From assembly GCF_000384295.1 (NCBI RefSeq), contig NZ_KB913037.1, positions 1,407,975-1,471,974 of the forward strand: 64,000 nt of DNA, read 5' to 3'. The stretch is from Amycolatopsis balhimycina FH 1894. GTDB taxonomy: Bacteria; Actinomycetota; Actinomycetes; Mycobacteriales; Pseudonocardiaceae. The notes beneath the pieces were generated by a model, which had not been told where the DNA came from, did no database searches, and saw only the letters and a program-made list of their open reading frames with translations. Positions within the stretch are counted from its first letter, which is position 1. The number at the start of each line of letters is the position of its first letter. The translations under genes and the position numbers were made by a program. Shown here piece after piece: positions 54,077-61,838 of this stretch.

Positions 54077-55087
54077 GTGTTTGGAATTGCCAGAAGCAGT
54101 ATCCGGGTGCGCGCTGTGCTCGCCCTCGCGGCCGTCACGGTCGTCACGGCCGTCACCGGCTGCGGCGCACTCGGATCGGTCACCCCGAAAGCCTCGTCGA
54201 GCGGCAGCGGCCTCGAGAAGGTGACACTGAAGGTCTCGATCCTGCCCACCACGGACCTCGCGCCGTTCTGGCTGGCCCAGGACAGCGGCTACTTCGAAGC
54301 CGAGGGCCTCACCGTCGAGTCCGTCATCGCCGCCAGCGGCCAGGCCTCGCTGACGAAGGCGATTTCGGGCGACGTCGACATCGCGTTCTCGACCTATCCC
54401 CCGTTCTTCACCGCGAAGAGCACCGGCGCCGCCGACATGGAACTGGTCGCCGACGCGACGTCGGTCAACGCGAAGTCCAATGCGATCGTCACGGTTCCGA
54501 ATTCGCCGGTGAAAACAATCTTCGACCTGGCCGGGAAGAAGATCGCCATCACGGCAAAGAACACCGCGTCGGATCTGCTCACCCGCTCGGTCATGCAGGA
54601 TCACAACGTGGATTACGGCAAAGTGAATTGGGTGCTGATCGCGCTGCCGAACATCGCCGCGGCACTGCAGCAGGGCCAGGCCGACGCCGCGTACCTGCCG
54701 GAGCCCTACATCACGCAGGCCGCCAAGACGGCGGGCGCGATCCCCATCGTCGACATCAACACCGGCGCGACCCAGGACTTCCCGCTGACCGGCTACGGCG
54801 CGACGAAGAAGTGGGTGCGGGAGAACCCGAAGACCCTGGCCGCGTTCCAGCGGGCGATGCAGCGGGCCACCCACGACGCCACGAACGACCGCGCCAAGGT
54901 CGAGCCACTGCTGGTGCGGTTCGCCAAGATCGACGAGGACACCGCCAAGCTGCTCACCCTGCCGGGCTACGGCTCGATCATCGACGCGCGGCGCCTGCAA
55001 CGGGTGCCGGACCTGCTGCTGCAGCTCGGCGCCATCCCGTCGCCGATCGACGTGAACTCGATGATCGGACCGCAGGCCGGAAGATGA
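54077..55087 (+). CDS. ABC transporter substrate-binding lipoprotein (SsuA/NMT1-like)
   Basis: Lipid-anchored binding protein of 336 aa. The signal sequence ends in a lipobox VTGC with the lipidated Cys29. The mature part is a two-lobed periplasmic-binding fold of the NMT1/THI5-like class: LKVSILPTTDLAPFWLAQDS, GYFEAEGLTVE, AISGDVDIAFSTYPPFF and DLAGKKIAITAKNT are typical of sulfonate, nitrate or pyrimidine-precursor receptors. It starts at GTG 54077 behind GAGGAG. No permease or ATPase gene is adjacent, so it is an orphan receptor. The convergent lut operon offers no clear functional link. Confidence 0.88.
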   Translation: MFGIARSSIRVRAVLALAAVTVVTAVTGCGALGSVTPKASSSGSGLEKVTLKVSILPTTDLAPFWLAQDSGYFEAEGLTVESVIAASGQASLTKAISGDVDIAFSTYPPFFTAKSTGAADMELVADATSVNAKSNAIVTVPNSPVKTIFDLAGKKIAITAKNTASDLLTRSVMQDHNVDYGKVNWVLIALPNIAAALQQGQADAAYLPEPYITQAAKTAGAIPIVDINTGATQDFPLTGYGATKKWVRENPKTLAAFQRAMQRATHDATNDRAKVEPLLVRFAKIDEDTAKLLTLPGYGSIIDARRLQRVPDLLLQLGAIPSPIDVNSMIGPQAGR

Positions 55088-55137
55088 CCCGGCCCGGGCC
55101 GGCCGGCCGAGGTGCGGATCACGACCCGCCCCTTCGT

Positions 55138-55728
55138 TCACTCCGTGACGACGATGACGTGCAGGGTCCTCGGCCCGTGCACGCCTTCCACCCGGGTCAG
55201 CTCGATGTCGCTGGTTGCGCTCGGGCCGCTGATCCAGGTCTGCGGGCGGGCCGGGTCCAGCGCGGCCACGGCGTGGGGCACACCGGGCACGATCCGGTCC
55301 GCCCGGAGGACGCACACGTGCACGTCCGGCACGAGGCTCAGCGCCCGCCTGCCCTGCCCAGGGCCGTGGTCGAGCACGATCGTGCCGGTGGTCGCGATCC
55401 CGAGCGCGGCCGTGGTGACGACGGCGTCGAACCCGGCCGGCCCCGCTGTGGTCCCGGCCTGCGACGAGCCGTCGACGTCGGCTGGGAACCCTTCGGGCAC
55501 CAGCACTTTCCGCGCCGTTCCCAGGGCCGACCGGATGGCCGCCGGAAGTTCGGCGGTGGTGCACCGCGTGAGGGCGGCGCGGTAGTCGACCACGCGCTCG
55601 GCGAACAGCTCGACGACGTCCGCGTCGGCGACGACCGAGCGGTACCCGCGCGGGACCACGGCTTCGGCCCGGTCCGCGTCCCGCAGCGCCCCGCGGACGG
55701 CCGCCAGGATCTCCTCGCGCGCGGTCAT
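55138..55728 (-). CDS. lutC: LutC, LUD-domain lactate utilisation protein
   Basis: A 196-aa LUD-domain protein, third subunit of the LutABC complex that oxidises L-lactate to pyruvate in the cytoplasm. Family marks are GFDAVVTTAALGIATTGTIV and the C-terminal RTLHVIVV. ATG 55728 overlaps the LutB stop (ATGA) and has GGAAAAGGG upstream; the alternative 6 codons earlier lacks this. Last gene of lutABC. Confidence 0.92.
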   Translation of the reverse strand: MTAREEILAAVRGALRDADRAEAVVPRGYRSVVADADVVELFAERVVDYRAALTRCTTAELPAAIRSALGTARKVLVPEGFPADVDGSSQAGTTAGPAGFDAVVTTAALGIATTGTIVLDHGPGQGRRALSLVPDVHVCVLRADRIVPGVPHAVAALDPARPQTWISGPSATSDIELTRVEGVHGPRTLHVIVVTE

Positions 55729-57194
55729 CCCTTTTCCCTTCGCCACCAGGACCGGAACGACTCACGCGGCGGGGCGGGCAGATCGCGTGAGTTCGTCCAC
55801 AGCGAACCCGGCCACGGCAGGCGGGACAGGGCGCGGCGACCGCCCGGCAGCACACGGCGCCCGAAGCGGGTCAGGGCCCGGTTCGCGACCCCCAGCCCGC
55901 GTTCGGCGAACCCCAGCCGCCGGGCGTCCGAAAGCACCCAGGACGCGGTTTTCATCGCCACCGCCTCGGGTTTCGGTGGTCCGCCGCGGTGCGCGTCGAC
56001 CACCTGGGACCGAAGGTGCACCAGGACTTCGGGGATGTCGATGCGCACCGGGCACGCCTCGAAGCAGGCGCCGCACAGGCTGGACGCGTACGGCAGCGAG
56101 TCGGTCTGCTCGTCGACGCCGACGCCCTTGAGCAGCGGGTTGAGGATCGCGCCGATCGGCCCGGGGTAGACCGAGCCGTAGGCGTGCCCGCCGGTGCGTT
56201 CGTAGACCGGGCAGACGTTCAGGCACGCCGAGCAGCGGATGCAGCGCAGCGCCTGCCGGCCGACCTCGTCGGCGAGCGCGCGGGTGCGGCCGTTGTCCAG
56301 CAGCACCACGTGCATCTCCCGCGGCCCGTCGCCGGGAGTCACGCCCGACCAGGTCGACGTGTAGGGGTTCATCCGCTCCCCCGTGCTCGAGCGCGGCAGG
56401 AGCTGGAGGAACACGTCGAGGTCGGCCCAGGTCGGCACGACCTTTTCGATGCCCACCACCGAAACGAGCACCTCGGGCAGCGTCAGGCACATCCGGCCGT
56501 TGCCTTCGGACTCGACGACGACCAGGGTGCCGCTCTCGGCCACGGCGAAGTTCGCGCCGGAGACGGCCATCTTCGCGCGCAGGAACTTCTCGCGCAGGTG
56601 CAGCCGGGCGGCACCGGCCAGCTCGGCCGGGTCGTCGGTCAGGCCATCGGGCGCGGGACGGCCCGCCGCGCCCATCTCGCGGCGGAAGATCTCCCGGATC
56701 TCCGCGCGGTTGCGGTGGATCGCCGGCACCAGGATGTGGCTGGGCAGGTCGTCCCCGAGCTGCACGATGAGCTCGGCGAGGTCGGTTTCCCAGGCGGTGA
56801 CGCCGTGCTCGGCGAGGGCTTCGTTGAGGCCGATCTCCTGCGTCGCCATCGACTTGACCTTGACGACTTCGTCGACGCCGTGGTCGCGCGCGATACGGGC
56901 GACGACATCGCAGGCCTCCCGGGCGTCGCGCGCCCAGTGCACGGTCGTGCCCCTGGCCTGCAACGCCGCTTCGAGGGTCAGCAGGTGTTCGTCGAGGCGG
57001 CGCAGGGTGTTGTCCTTGATCGCGGCGCCCGCCAAGCGCAGCTCCTCCCACTCGGCGACCTCGCCGACGACGGCCGCGCGCTTGGCGCGGATCGTGCCGG
57101 TGGCGTGGGCGAGGTTGCGCCGCAGCTGCGTGTCGGCCAGCGCTTCCCGGGCCGCCGCCGGGAAGGCGGGCATGCCGACGAACGTGGCGCTCAC
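55725..57194 (-). CDS. lutB: LutB, iron-sulfur lactate utilisation protein
   Basis: A 489-aa subunit: an N-terminal LUD domain (about 60-300; VVKVKSMATQEIGLNEALAE, SGTLVVVESEGNGR) followed by two 4Fe-4S motifs, CIRCSACLNVCPVY and CGACFEACPVRIDI, and a C-terminal LutB-specific tail rich in Arg/Trp. GTG 57194 overlaps the LutA stop (GTGA) and has GAGGAGG upstream. The frame reading on to 57683 is a shadow of LutA. It passes electrons from lactate oxidation through its clusters. Confidence 0.93.
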   Translation of the reverse strand: MSATFVGMPAFPAAAREALADTQLRRNLAHATGTIRAKRAAVVGEVAEWEELRLAGAAIKDNTLRRLDEHLLTLEAALQARGTTVHWARDAREACDVVARIARDHGVDEVVKVKSMATQEIGLNEALAEHGVTAWETDLAELIVQLGDDLPSHILVPAIHRNRAEIREIFRREMGAAGRPAPDGLTDDPAELAGAARLHLREKFLRAKMAVSGANFAVAESGTLVVVESEGNGRMCLTLPEVLVSVVGIEKVVPTWADLDVFLQLLPRSSTGERMNPYTSTWSGVTPGDGPREMHVVLLDNGRTRALADEVGRQALRCIRCSACLNVCPVYERTGGHAYGSVYPGPIGAILNPLLKGVGVDEQTDSLPYASSLCGACFEACPVRIDIPEVLVHLRSQVVDAHRGGPPKPEAVAMKTASWVLSDARRLGFAERGLGVANRALTRFGRRVLPGGRRALSRLPWPGSLWTNSRDLPAPPRESFRSWWRREKG

Positions 57195-57916
57195 GCGTCC
57201 TCCTCGGTCGAAGCCAGCACGTCGGCCAAGTGCAGCACGCGGACGCCGGACCGCTGCCGCGACAGCAGGCCGCCGACGTGCAGCAGGCACGAATTGTCGC
57301 CGGCGACGAGCACTTCGGCCCCGGTTTCCCTTACGTGGCGCGCCTTGTCCGCGCCCATGGCGGTGGACGTCTCGGCGTTCTTCACGGCGAACGTGCCGCC
57401 GAAGCCGCAGCATTCTTCCGCGGCGGGCAGCTCGGCGAGGTCGAGCCCGCGCACCGCCCGCAGCAGCCGCAGCGGTTTGTCGCCGACGCCGAGCATGCGC
57501 AGCGAGTGGCAGGTCGGGTGGTAGGTGACGCGGTGCGGGAAGTAGGCGCCGACGTCGGTCACGCCGAGCACGTCGACGAGGAATTCGCTCAGCTCGGACA
57601 CCTTCGGCCCGGCCCCGGCCAGCCCGGGCTCCCCCGCGCGCCGCGCGACCAGCCCGTGCTGGTGCCGGGCCGAGCCCGCGCACGAACCGGACGGCGTGAC
57701 GATGTGGTCGTAACCGGCGAACGCGCTCGCGAACGCGCGGACCACCGGCACGGCCTCGTCGAGGTAGCCGGTGTTGACCATCGGCTGGCCGCAGCAGGTC
57801 TGCGCCGCCGGGAAGTCCGCGTCCACGCCGAGGCGGCGCAGCAGCCGGAAGACCGCCTTGCCCGTGCCCGGGAAGAGCGAGTCGTTGATGCAGGTGACGA
57901 ACACGGCGACCTTCAT
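57191..57916 (-). CDS. lutA: LutA, cysteine-rich lactate utilisation protein
   Basis: A 241-aa subunit with two CCG domains (QTCCGQPMVNTGY and ECCGFGGTFAVKN) plus conserved single Cys (VTCINDSLFP, GSCAGS, HPTCHS) that bind iron-sulfur centres, as in GlpC/HdrB. ATG 57916 begins MKVAVFVTCIND, the family's usual start; a TTG at 57982 would add 22 unrelated residues. First gene of lutABC, with about 220 bases upstream for its promoter. No LutR/GntR regulator or lactate permease is adjacent. Confidence 0.93.
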   Translation of the reverse strand: MKVAVFVTCINDSLFPGTGKAVFRLLRRLGVDADFPAAQTCCGQPMVNTGYLDEAVPVVRAFASAFAGYDHIVTPSGSCAGSARHQHGLVARRAGEPGLAGAGPKVSELSEFLVDVLGVTDVGAYFPHRVTYHPTCHSLRMLGVGDKPLRLLRAVRGLDLAELPAAEECCGFGGTFAVKNAETSTAMGADKARHVRETGAEVLVAGDNSCLLHVGGLLSRQRSGVRVLHLADVLASTEEDA

Positions 57917-58138
57917 GCGCTCATCCCGCCCGCGCCGCCCCGGCTTGCCGCCGCATCGCACCTCCGAATTAAAAGGTTTCAAGTCCAGCGCGGTGACGCT
58001 ACTACGACCGACGAGGCGAAGTCAACGGACTGCTTTGATCCGCGAGGTAGGCCTCCTTATTCCTTCTTCTCAGTGCGAGTTGTTACGTTTCAATAAGATG
58101 TCTGTCGCCGTACCTCCCCTGTTGACCGGCCCGGGGGT

Positions 58139-58165
58139 GGTGCCGCCGGTCTCCCCGGCGGCACC
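58139..58165. terminator. Hairpin terminator after the DinB-like gene
   Basis: An 11-bp perfect stem (GGTGCCGCCGG and its complement) with a 5-base loop, 11 bases past the stop of the minus-strand gene at 58177, ahead of the lut promoter region. Confidence 0.7.
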
Positions 58166-58176
58166 CCCCTGTTCCG

Positions 58177-58950
58177 TCAGAAGCCGGGGAACACGCGGCG
58201 CAGGTCGTCGAGCGTGACGTCGCCCTCGACGGTGACGCCCTGGTCGTACGGTGCCTTGAGGCGGCCGCTGAGCAGCCGGACGAACGCTTCCGCCGGCCCG
58301 TCGAACGTCGCGGAAGGCGACTCGAGGCCGGACACCACGGTGACCGCGTCGTCGATCACCAATGCGCCGCCGGGAACCGCGACGGACACCGGCTTCGCGA
58401 GCTCGGCCGGCTTGGCGAGGAAGCCCAGCATGAAGCCCAGGTGCCCGGCGTGGAGTTCGACGAGCACGTCGGCCGAGCCGGCGTCCACGCGAGCGTCCGG
58501 GTCGAAGGCCACGCGCACGTCCCACGAGTGGTTGGCCACCTCGCTGAGCCGCATGCCCAGGGCGGTCACCAGCGGCACCGGCTCCGGCAGGAAGCCGAGG
58601 TCGACGGTCAGCGACTCGCGCTGCCCGGGCGTGAGCGCCTCGACCGTTTCGAGCCAGCGGCGGTTGGACTCCAGGAAACCCTCGGCCTGCGCACGCGGTG
58701 TGGCCGCGTCCCAGCGGGCCCAGACGGCCTGGTTTTCTTCGGCCGCCACGGTTTCCCCGGCGGCCCGCGCGATCGGCGCGCGGCCGATCTCGGCACCGCT
58801 GCCGAGGTGGGAAAGAACCTGGGCGACGGTCCATTCCGCGGCACCGCCGGTGGCGGCCAGCTGGTCGTCGGTGAGGGTACCGACCAGGCCGGCGAGCGTG
58901 TCGTACTCGGAGCGGAGGGCGGTGATCGTGCGATCCACGAGTTGACTCAT
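58177..58950 (-). CDS. Maleylpyruvate isomerase N-terminal (DinB-like) domain protein
   Basis: A 257-aa cytoplasmic protein with a four-helix DinB/MDMPI fold. The metal-site His residues are in AEWTVAQVLSHLGSGAEIGR (first), and in EVANHSWDVRVAF and ELHAGHLGF (second). The C-terminal third is an SCP2-like domain (VSVAVPGGALVIDDAVTVVS). The family uses mycothiol or metal-bound water for isomerase or S-transferase reactions; the substrate is unknown. It starts at ATG 58950 with a weak upstream site. It ends in a hairpin terminator and stands alone. Confidence 0.85.
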   Translation of the reverse strand: MSQLVDRTITALRSEYDTLAGLVGTLTDDQLAATGGAAEWTVAQVLSHLGSGAEIGRAPIARAAGETVAAEENQAVWARWDAATPRAQAEGFLESNRRWLETVEALTPGQRESLTVDLGFLPEPVPLVTALGMRLSEVANHSWDVRVAFDPDARVDAGSADVLVELHAGHLGFMLGFLAKPAELAKPVSVAVPGGALVIDDAVTVVSGLESPSATFDGPAEAFVRLLSGRLKAPYDQGVTVEGDVTLDDLRRVFPGF

Positions 58951-59002
58951 GCCACGCTCAACTCACGGAGGGCCGCGTGTGTTCCGTTCCCGGTGGTCCC
59001 GG

Positions 59003-59443
59003 TCAGCGGCGGCCGGTCGCCAGGATGACGAGGAACTGGCCGCCGCCCGCCTCGGTGTTCGCGGTCACCGGCAACCCCGGCACCAGCCGGGAAAACCGGT
59101 CCACCAGCCAGTCCGCCGCTTCTTGGGCATCCTGCCTCGTCGGGCAGCGGGCCACCAGCTCGCGGCCGCCCTTGCGCTCCAGCCTCCCGGCGACGGTGAT
59201 CAGCGGCGCGGGTTCGGCCACGTGCAGGCGATCCGGCCAGGCGATGACCACCTTGACCGCGCCCTTGCGGCTGTTGCACCCGCGGTGCGCGAGCCGCTCG
59301 GCGACCTTGGCCTTCCGGTCGGCGGTCCGGCTGTCGACACTCGGCCCTCGCGGGTCGTTCACCGACATCCCGGGATCGACCGGTTCGTCACACACCCAGC
59401 ACCGCCAGCCGTCGCGCTCGGCCACTTCATCGAGGAGACTCAC
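59003..59443 (-). CDS. Small HNH-like zinc-motif protein
   Basis: A 146-aa protein. The N-terminal 70 residues have a CxxC (WRCWVCDEP) and a paired HRGCN, the arrangement of an HNH/treble-clef finger, but without clear catalytic His doublets, so nuclease activity is doubtful. The C-terminal half is a basic alpha/beta domain. GTG 59443 has TAGGTT six bases upstream, fitting a leaderless transcript. The protein is probably a conserved hypothetical of Pseudonocardiaceae; the real role is unknown. Confidence 0.65.
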   Translation of the reverse strand: MSLLDEVAERDGWRCWVCDEPVDPGMSVNDPRGPSVDSRTADRKAKVAERLAHRGCNSRKGAVKVVIAWPDRLHVAEPAPLITVAGRLERKGGRELVARCPTRQDAQEAADWLVDRFSRLVPGLPVTANTEAGGGQFLVILATGRR

Positions 59444-59779
59444 CCGGGCAACCTAGCCTGCCCGGCCGGACGGCGGTGGCGGGCCGTGCGCCAGGGCCGG
59501 CAGCGGCCCGCGGATGCGTCCGGACTGCCGAACGCCTTGGCAAGCGCGCCGCTAGCATCGCCCGCGGAAGTTTGTTTGACGCTCGGGCCGCGCTCGCTCA
59601 GCCCCGGCGACGCTCGCTAGCCCGGCCCAAGGTCTTGAATGACTCATTTAGGGCCTCCGAAGACCTGAATGAGTCATTCAAGACGCTCGCCCTCGCCGCC
59701 CCGCTGTCAACGAACCTCCGACGCGCGCCGCTAGCATCGCCGTGATCACGGCGCCGGCCGCGCCGACCGGGAGGTAACG
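59444..59779. promoter_or_regulatory. 336-bp intergenic region with a duplicated promoter-like block and a palindrome
   Basis: No gene seen. The 19-bp block GCGCGCCGCTAGCATCGCC occurs at 59544-59562 and 59723-59741, with the family C palindrome between them. TAGCAT in each block resembles a -10 box; the second is 43 bases before the ATG of the downstream membrane gene. The arrangement suggests a promoter segment was duplicated around a palindrome. Confidence 0.55.
59632..59684. repeat. 21-bp palindrome, family C (copy 2)
   Basis: Left arm GTCTTGAATGACTCATTTAG, right arm complementary except one base; 11-base loop. Same core as the copy at 42021. Confidence 0.9.
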
Positions 59780-61021
59780 ATGACAGACGAGCACCGGATC
59801 GAAGCCGTCGAGCAGTGGTTCCGGCGGCGCGGGCTGCCCGCCGTCGTCCGGGGACGCCCGGCCCACCTGCTGGTCCGCACCGCCCCGGCGGTCGTGTTCA
59901 TCGCGGCCTGGCAGCTGCTGACCGCCCTGCTGTCCGCAGTGGACGGCGAAACCGACGCCGACTTCGACCGGCTGCTGGAAAGCGACCTCTTCGCGCTCGG
60001 GTACGGCGGCCTCCTGCTGGGCCTGGTCGTCCTGCCGGGCCTCGGCTCCTGGCTCGCCGCGCGGTGGGTGCGGCGCAAGCTGGTCGAGCGCGGCGGGGCC
60101 GGGCCCGCCGCGGCCATGGCGGCCGTGCTGGTGATCGTCGTCCCCGTCGCCGGCTGGGTGGCCGAAGGCAAGTCGGTGCCGCTCGGCCTGGTGATCCAGC
60201 TGGCGATCTTGGCCGGGCTGTTCGGGGCCGCGTTCGTCGGGGTCGGCTCGATCGTCGGCTGGGCGCTGCGGGCCGCGTTCCGCCAGATCCGGCTGCTGGG
60301 CGAGCTGACCAGCCGGGTACTCCCCCTGTTGCTGCTGTTCACCGTCTTCGGGTTCTTCACCACCGAGATCTGGCAGGTCGGCGCCGCGCTGCCGAGGGCA
60401 CGGATGTGGCTGGTCGTCGGCCTCTTCGCCGCGGTCGCCGTGGTGTTCCTGCTCGCGATGCTGAAGGCCGAGGTCACGACGCTGACCCAGTCGCGCACCG
60501 TCCCGATCGGCCTCGACAAACTCCGCGAGACGCCGCTGGCGTCCTTCATGACCGGCAGCGAACACGCCGAACGGCTCCCGCTCACCAAGCTGGAACGCGC
60601 GAACATGACCCTCGTCCTGGTCCTCACCCAGGTGCTGCAAACCCTCGTGGTCGCCACCGTGATGTTCGTCTTCTTCGTGATCTTCGGGATCATCGCGGTC
60701 CAGCACTCGGTGATCAAAGCCTGGATCGGCCGCGACCCCACCAGCGGCACGCTGTTCGGCATCCAGCTGCCGATCCCGCAGGAGCTGCTGCACGTCTCCC
60801 TGTTCATCGCCGCGTTCTCCGGCCTGTACTTCGCCGCCTCGACGGTGACCGACGCCAAATACCGCAGCGCCTACTTCGACCCGCTCGCCGACCACCTCGC
60901 GGTCAGCCTCGTCGCCAGAGACCTCTACCTCGCCCACCTTCTCGGCGAGCCGCGGCGCACCGAGCCCGCCGCGGAACACCGAGGTACCGCGCCGCCCACC
61001 GAGATCGCCGGGAACCGGTGA
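59780..61021 (+). CDS. Polytopic membrane protein, unknown function
   Basis: A 413-aa protein with about eight hydrophobic helices; no transporter or enzyme signature recognised. A charged loop of about 60 residues (AEVTTLTQSRTVPIGLDKLR and on to KLERANMTLV) lies between helices 6 and 7. The N-terminal 30 residues and C-terminal 60 are cytoplasmic and polar. GGGAGGTAACG precedes ATG 59780. The next gene begins six bases after the stop, so the two form an operon. Confidence 0.75.
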   Translation: MTDEHRIEAVEQWFRRRGLPAVVRGRPAHLLVRTAPAVVFIAAWQLLTALLSAVDGETDADFDRLLESDLFALGYGGLLLGLVVLPGLGSWLAARWVRRKLVERGGAGPAAAMAAVLVIVVPVAGWVAEGKSVPLGLVIQLAILAGLFGAAFVGVGSIVGWALRAAFRQIRLLGELTSRVLPLLLLFTVFGFFTTEIWQVGAALPRARMWLVVGLFAAVAVVFLLAMLKAEVTTLTQSRTVPIGLDKLRETPLASFMTGSEHAERLPLTKLERANMTLVLVLTQVLQTLVVATVMFVFFVIFGIIAVQHSVIKAWIGRDPTSGTLFGIQLPIPQELLHVSLFIAAFSGLYFAASTVTDAKYRSAYFDPLADHLAVSLVARDLYLAHLLGEPRRTEPAAEHRGTAPPTEIAGNR

Positions 61022-61027
61022 CCGCGG

Positions 61028-61777
61028 ATGAGCGACTACCTCATCGTGGACTGCGCACTTTTCCGGGAATCGCTCTCCGCCGCGCTCGACGGCGAGGAGG
61101 GCCCGCTGCCCGAAGCCGAGGTGGACCGCCACCTGCGTGAGTGCGGCGCCTGCCGCGCCTGGCAGGAGGAGGCCGCGCGGCTGCGCCGGTCGATGGTGCG
61201 CGAGGCACCGGTGGTGCCCGACCTCACGGCCGCGATCCTCGCCACGGCACCCCATCCCGCGCGGGAGAAGTGGGCGGCCCGGATAGCACTGGCGCTCGTC
61301 GGGCTCGTGCAGTCCGGACTCGCCTTCGCCGAGTTCCTCGAGCCCGGCGCGGAGCACGCCGGCCACGGCATCGGGCTGGGCGTCACCCACCTGAGCAACG
61401 AAAGCGCGGCCTGGAACCTGGCGCTGGGCGTCGGCCTGCTGTGGGCAGCGCTGAGGCCCCGCGCAGCCGGAGCGCAACTGCCGCTCTTCGGCGCGTTCGC
61501 GCTGGTGCTCGGCGTGGTGTCGGTGGCCGACCTGTCCGGCGGCCAGGTCGGCGCCGGACGGCTGCTCACCCACGTCTTCCTGCTCATCGGGCTGGGGCTG
61601 ATGTACGTCGTCCACCGCGAGCACCGCCGCCGCCCGGCGCCGGCACCGTTGACAGCCGGCGCGCTCGACACCGGAGACGACGACGTGCAGCTTCCCGGGC
61701 ACGGCCTGCCCGCACCGCTCGCCCCGGTCCGCCACCGGTTCCCCCGGCGACCCGCCAGCCGGCACCGCGCGGCCTGA
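61028..61777 (+). CDS. Zinc-finger anti-sigma-like membrane protein
   Basis: A 249-aa protein. The N-terminal 50 residues form a zf-HC2 anti-sigma motif (His-x3-Cys-x2-Cys in HLRECGACRAW), the ZAS domain that binds ECF sigma factors. Four membrane helices follow (about 90-110, 130-150, 160-180, 185-205), with His/Glu-rich loops. The 50-residue C-terminus is Pro/Arg-rich. No ECF sigma gene is adjacent, so it is either an orphan anti-sigma or has taken another role with the upstream membrane protein. A palindrome and an insertion sequence follow directly. Confidence 0.75.
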   Translation: MSDYLIVDCALFRESLSAALDGEEGPLPEAEVDRHLRECGACRAWQEEAARLRRSMVREAPVVPDLTAAILATAPHPAREKWAARIALALVGLVQSGLAFAEFLEPGAEHAGHGIGLGVTHLSNESAAWNLALGVGLLWAALRPRAAGAQLPLFGAFALVLGVVSVADLSGGQVGAGRLLTHVFLLIGLGLMYVVHREHRRRPAPAPLTAGALDTGDDDVQLPGHGLPAPLAPVRHRFPRRPASRHRAA

Positions 61778-61838
61778 ATTCCTCAAATCCCAGCGTTGTG
61801 AACGACTCTTTCCTGACGTCCGACGTCAGGAAAGAGTC

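Noticed and set aside
53934..54224. Possible Cys-rich leader peptide (KCCRC) upstream of the binding-protein gene
   Set aside because: Tempting as a cysteine-responsive leader for a sulfur transporter, but the frame has no stop before the gene and runs far into it, and there is no attenuator hairpin.
54077..57916. Binding protein as a lactate receptor for the lut operon
   Set aside because: It is convergent with lutABC, belongs to the NMT1/SsuA-like class and has no permease; lactate is not a typical ligand of this class.
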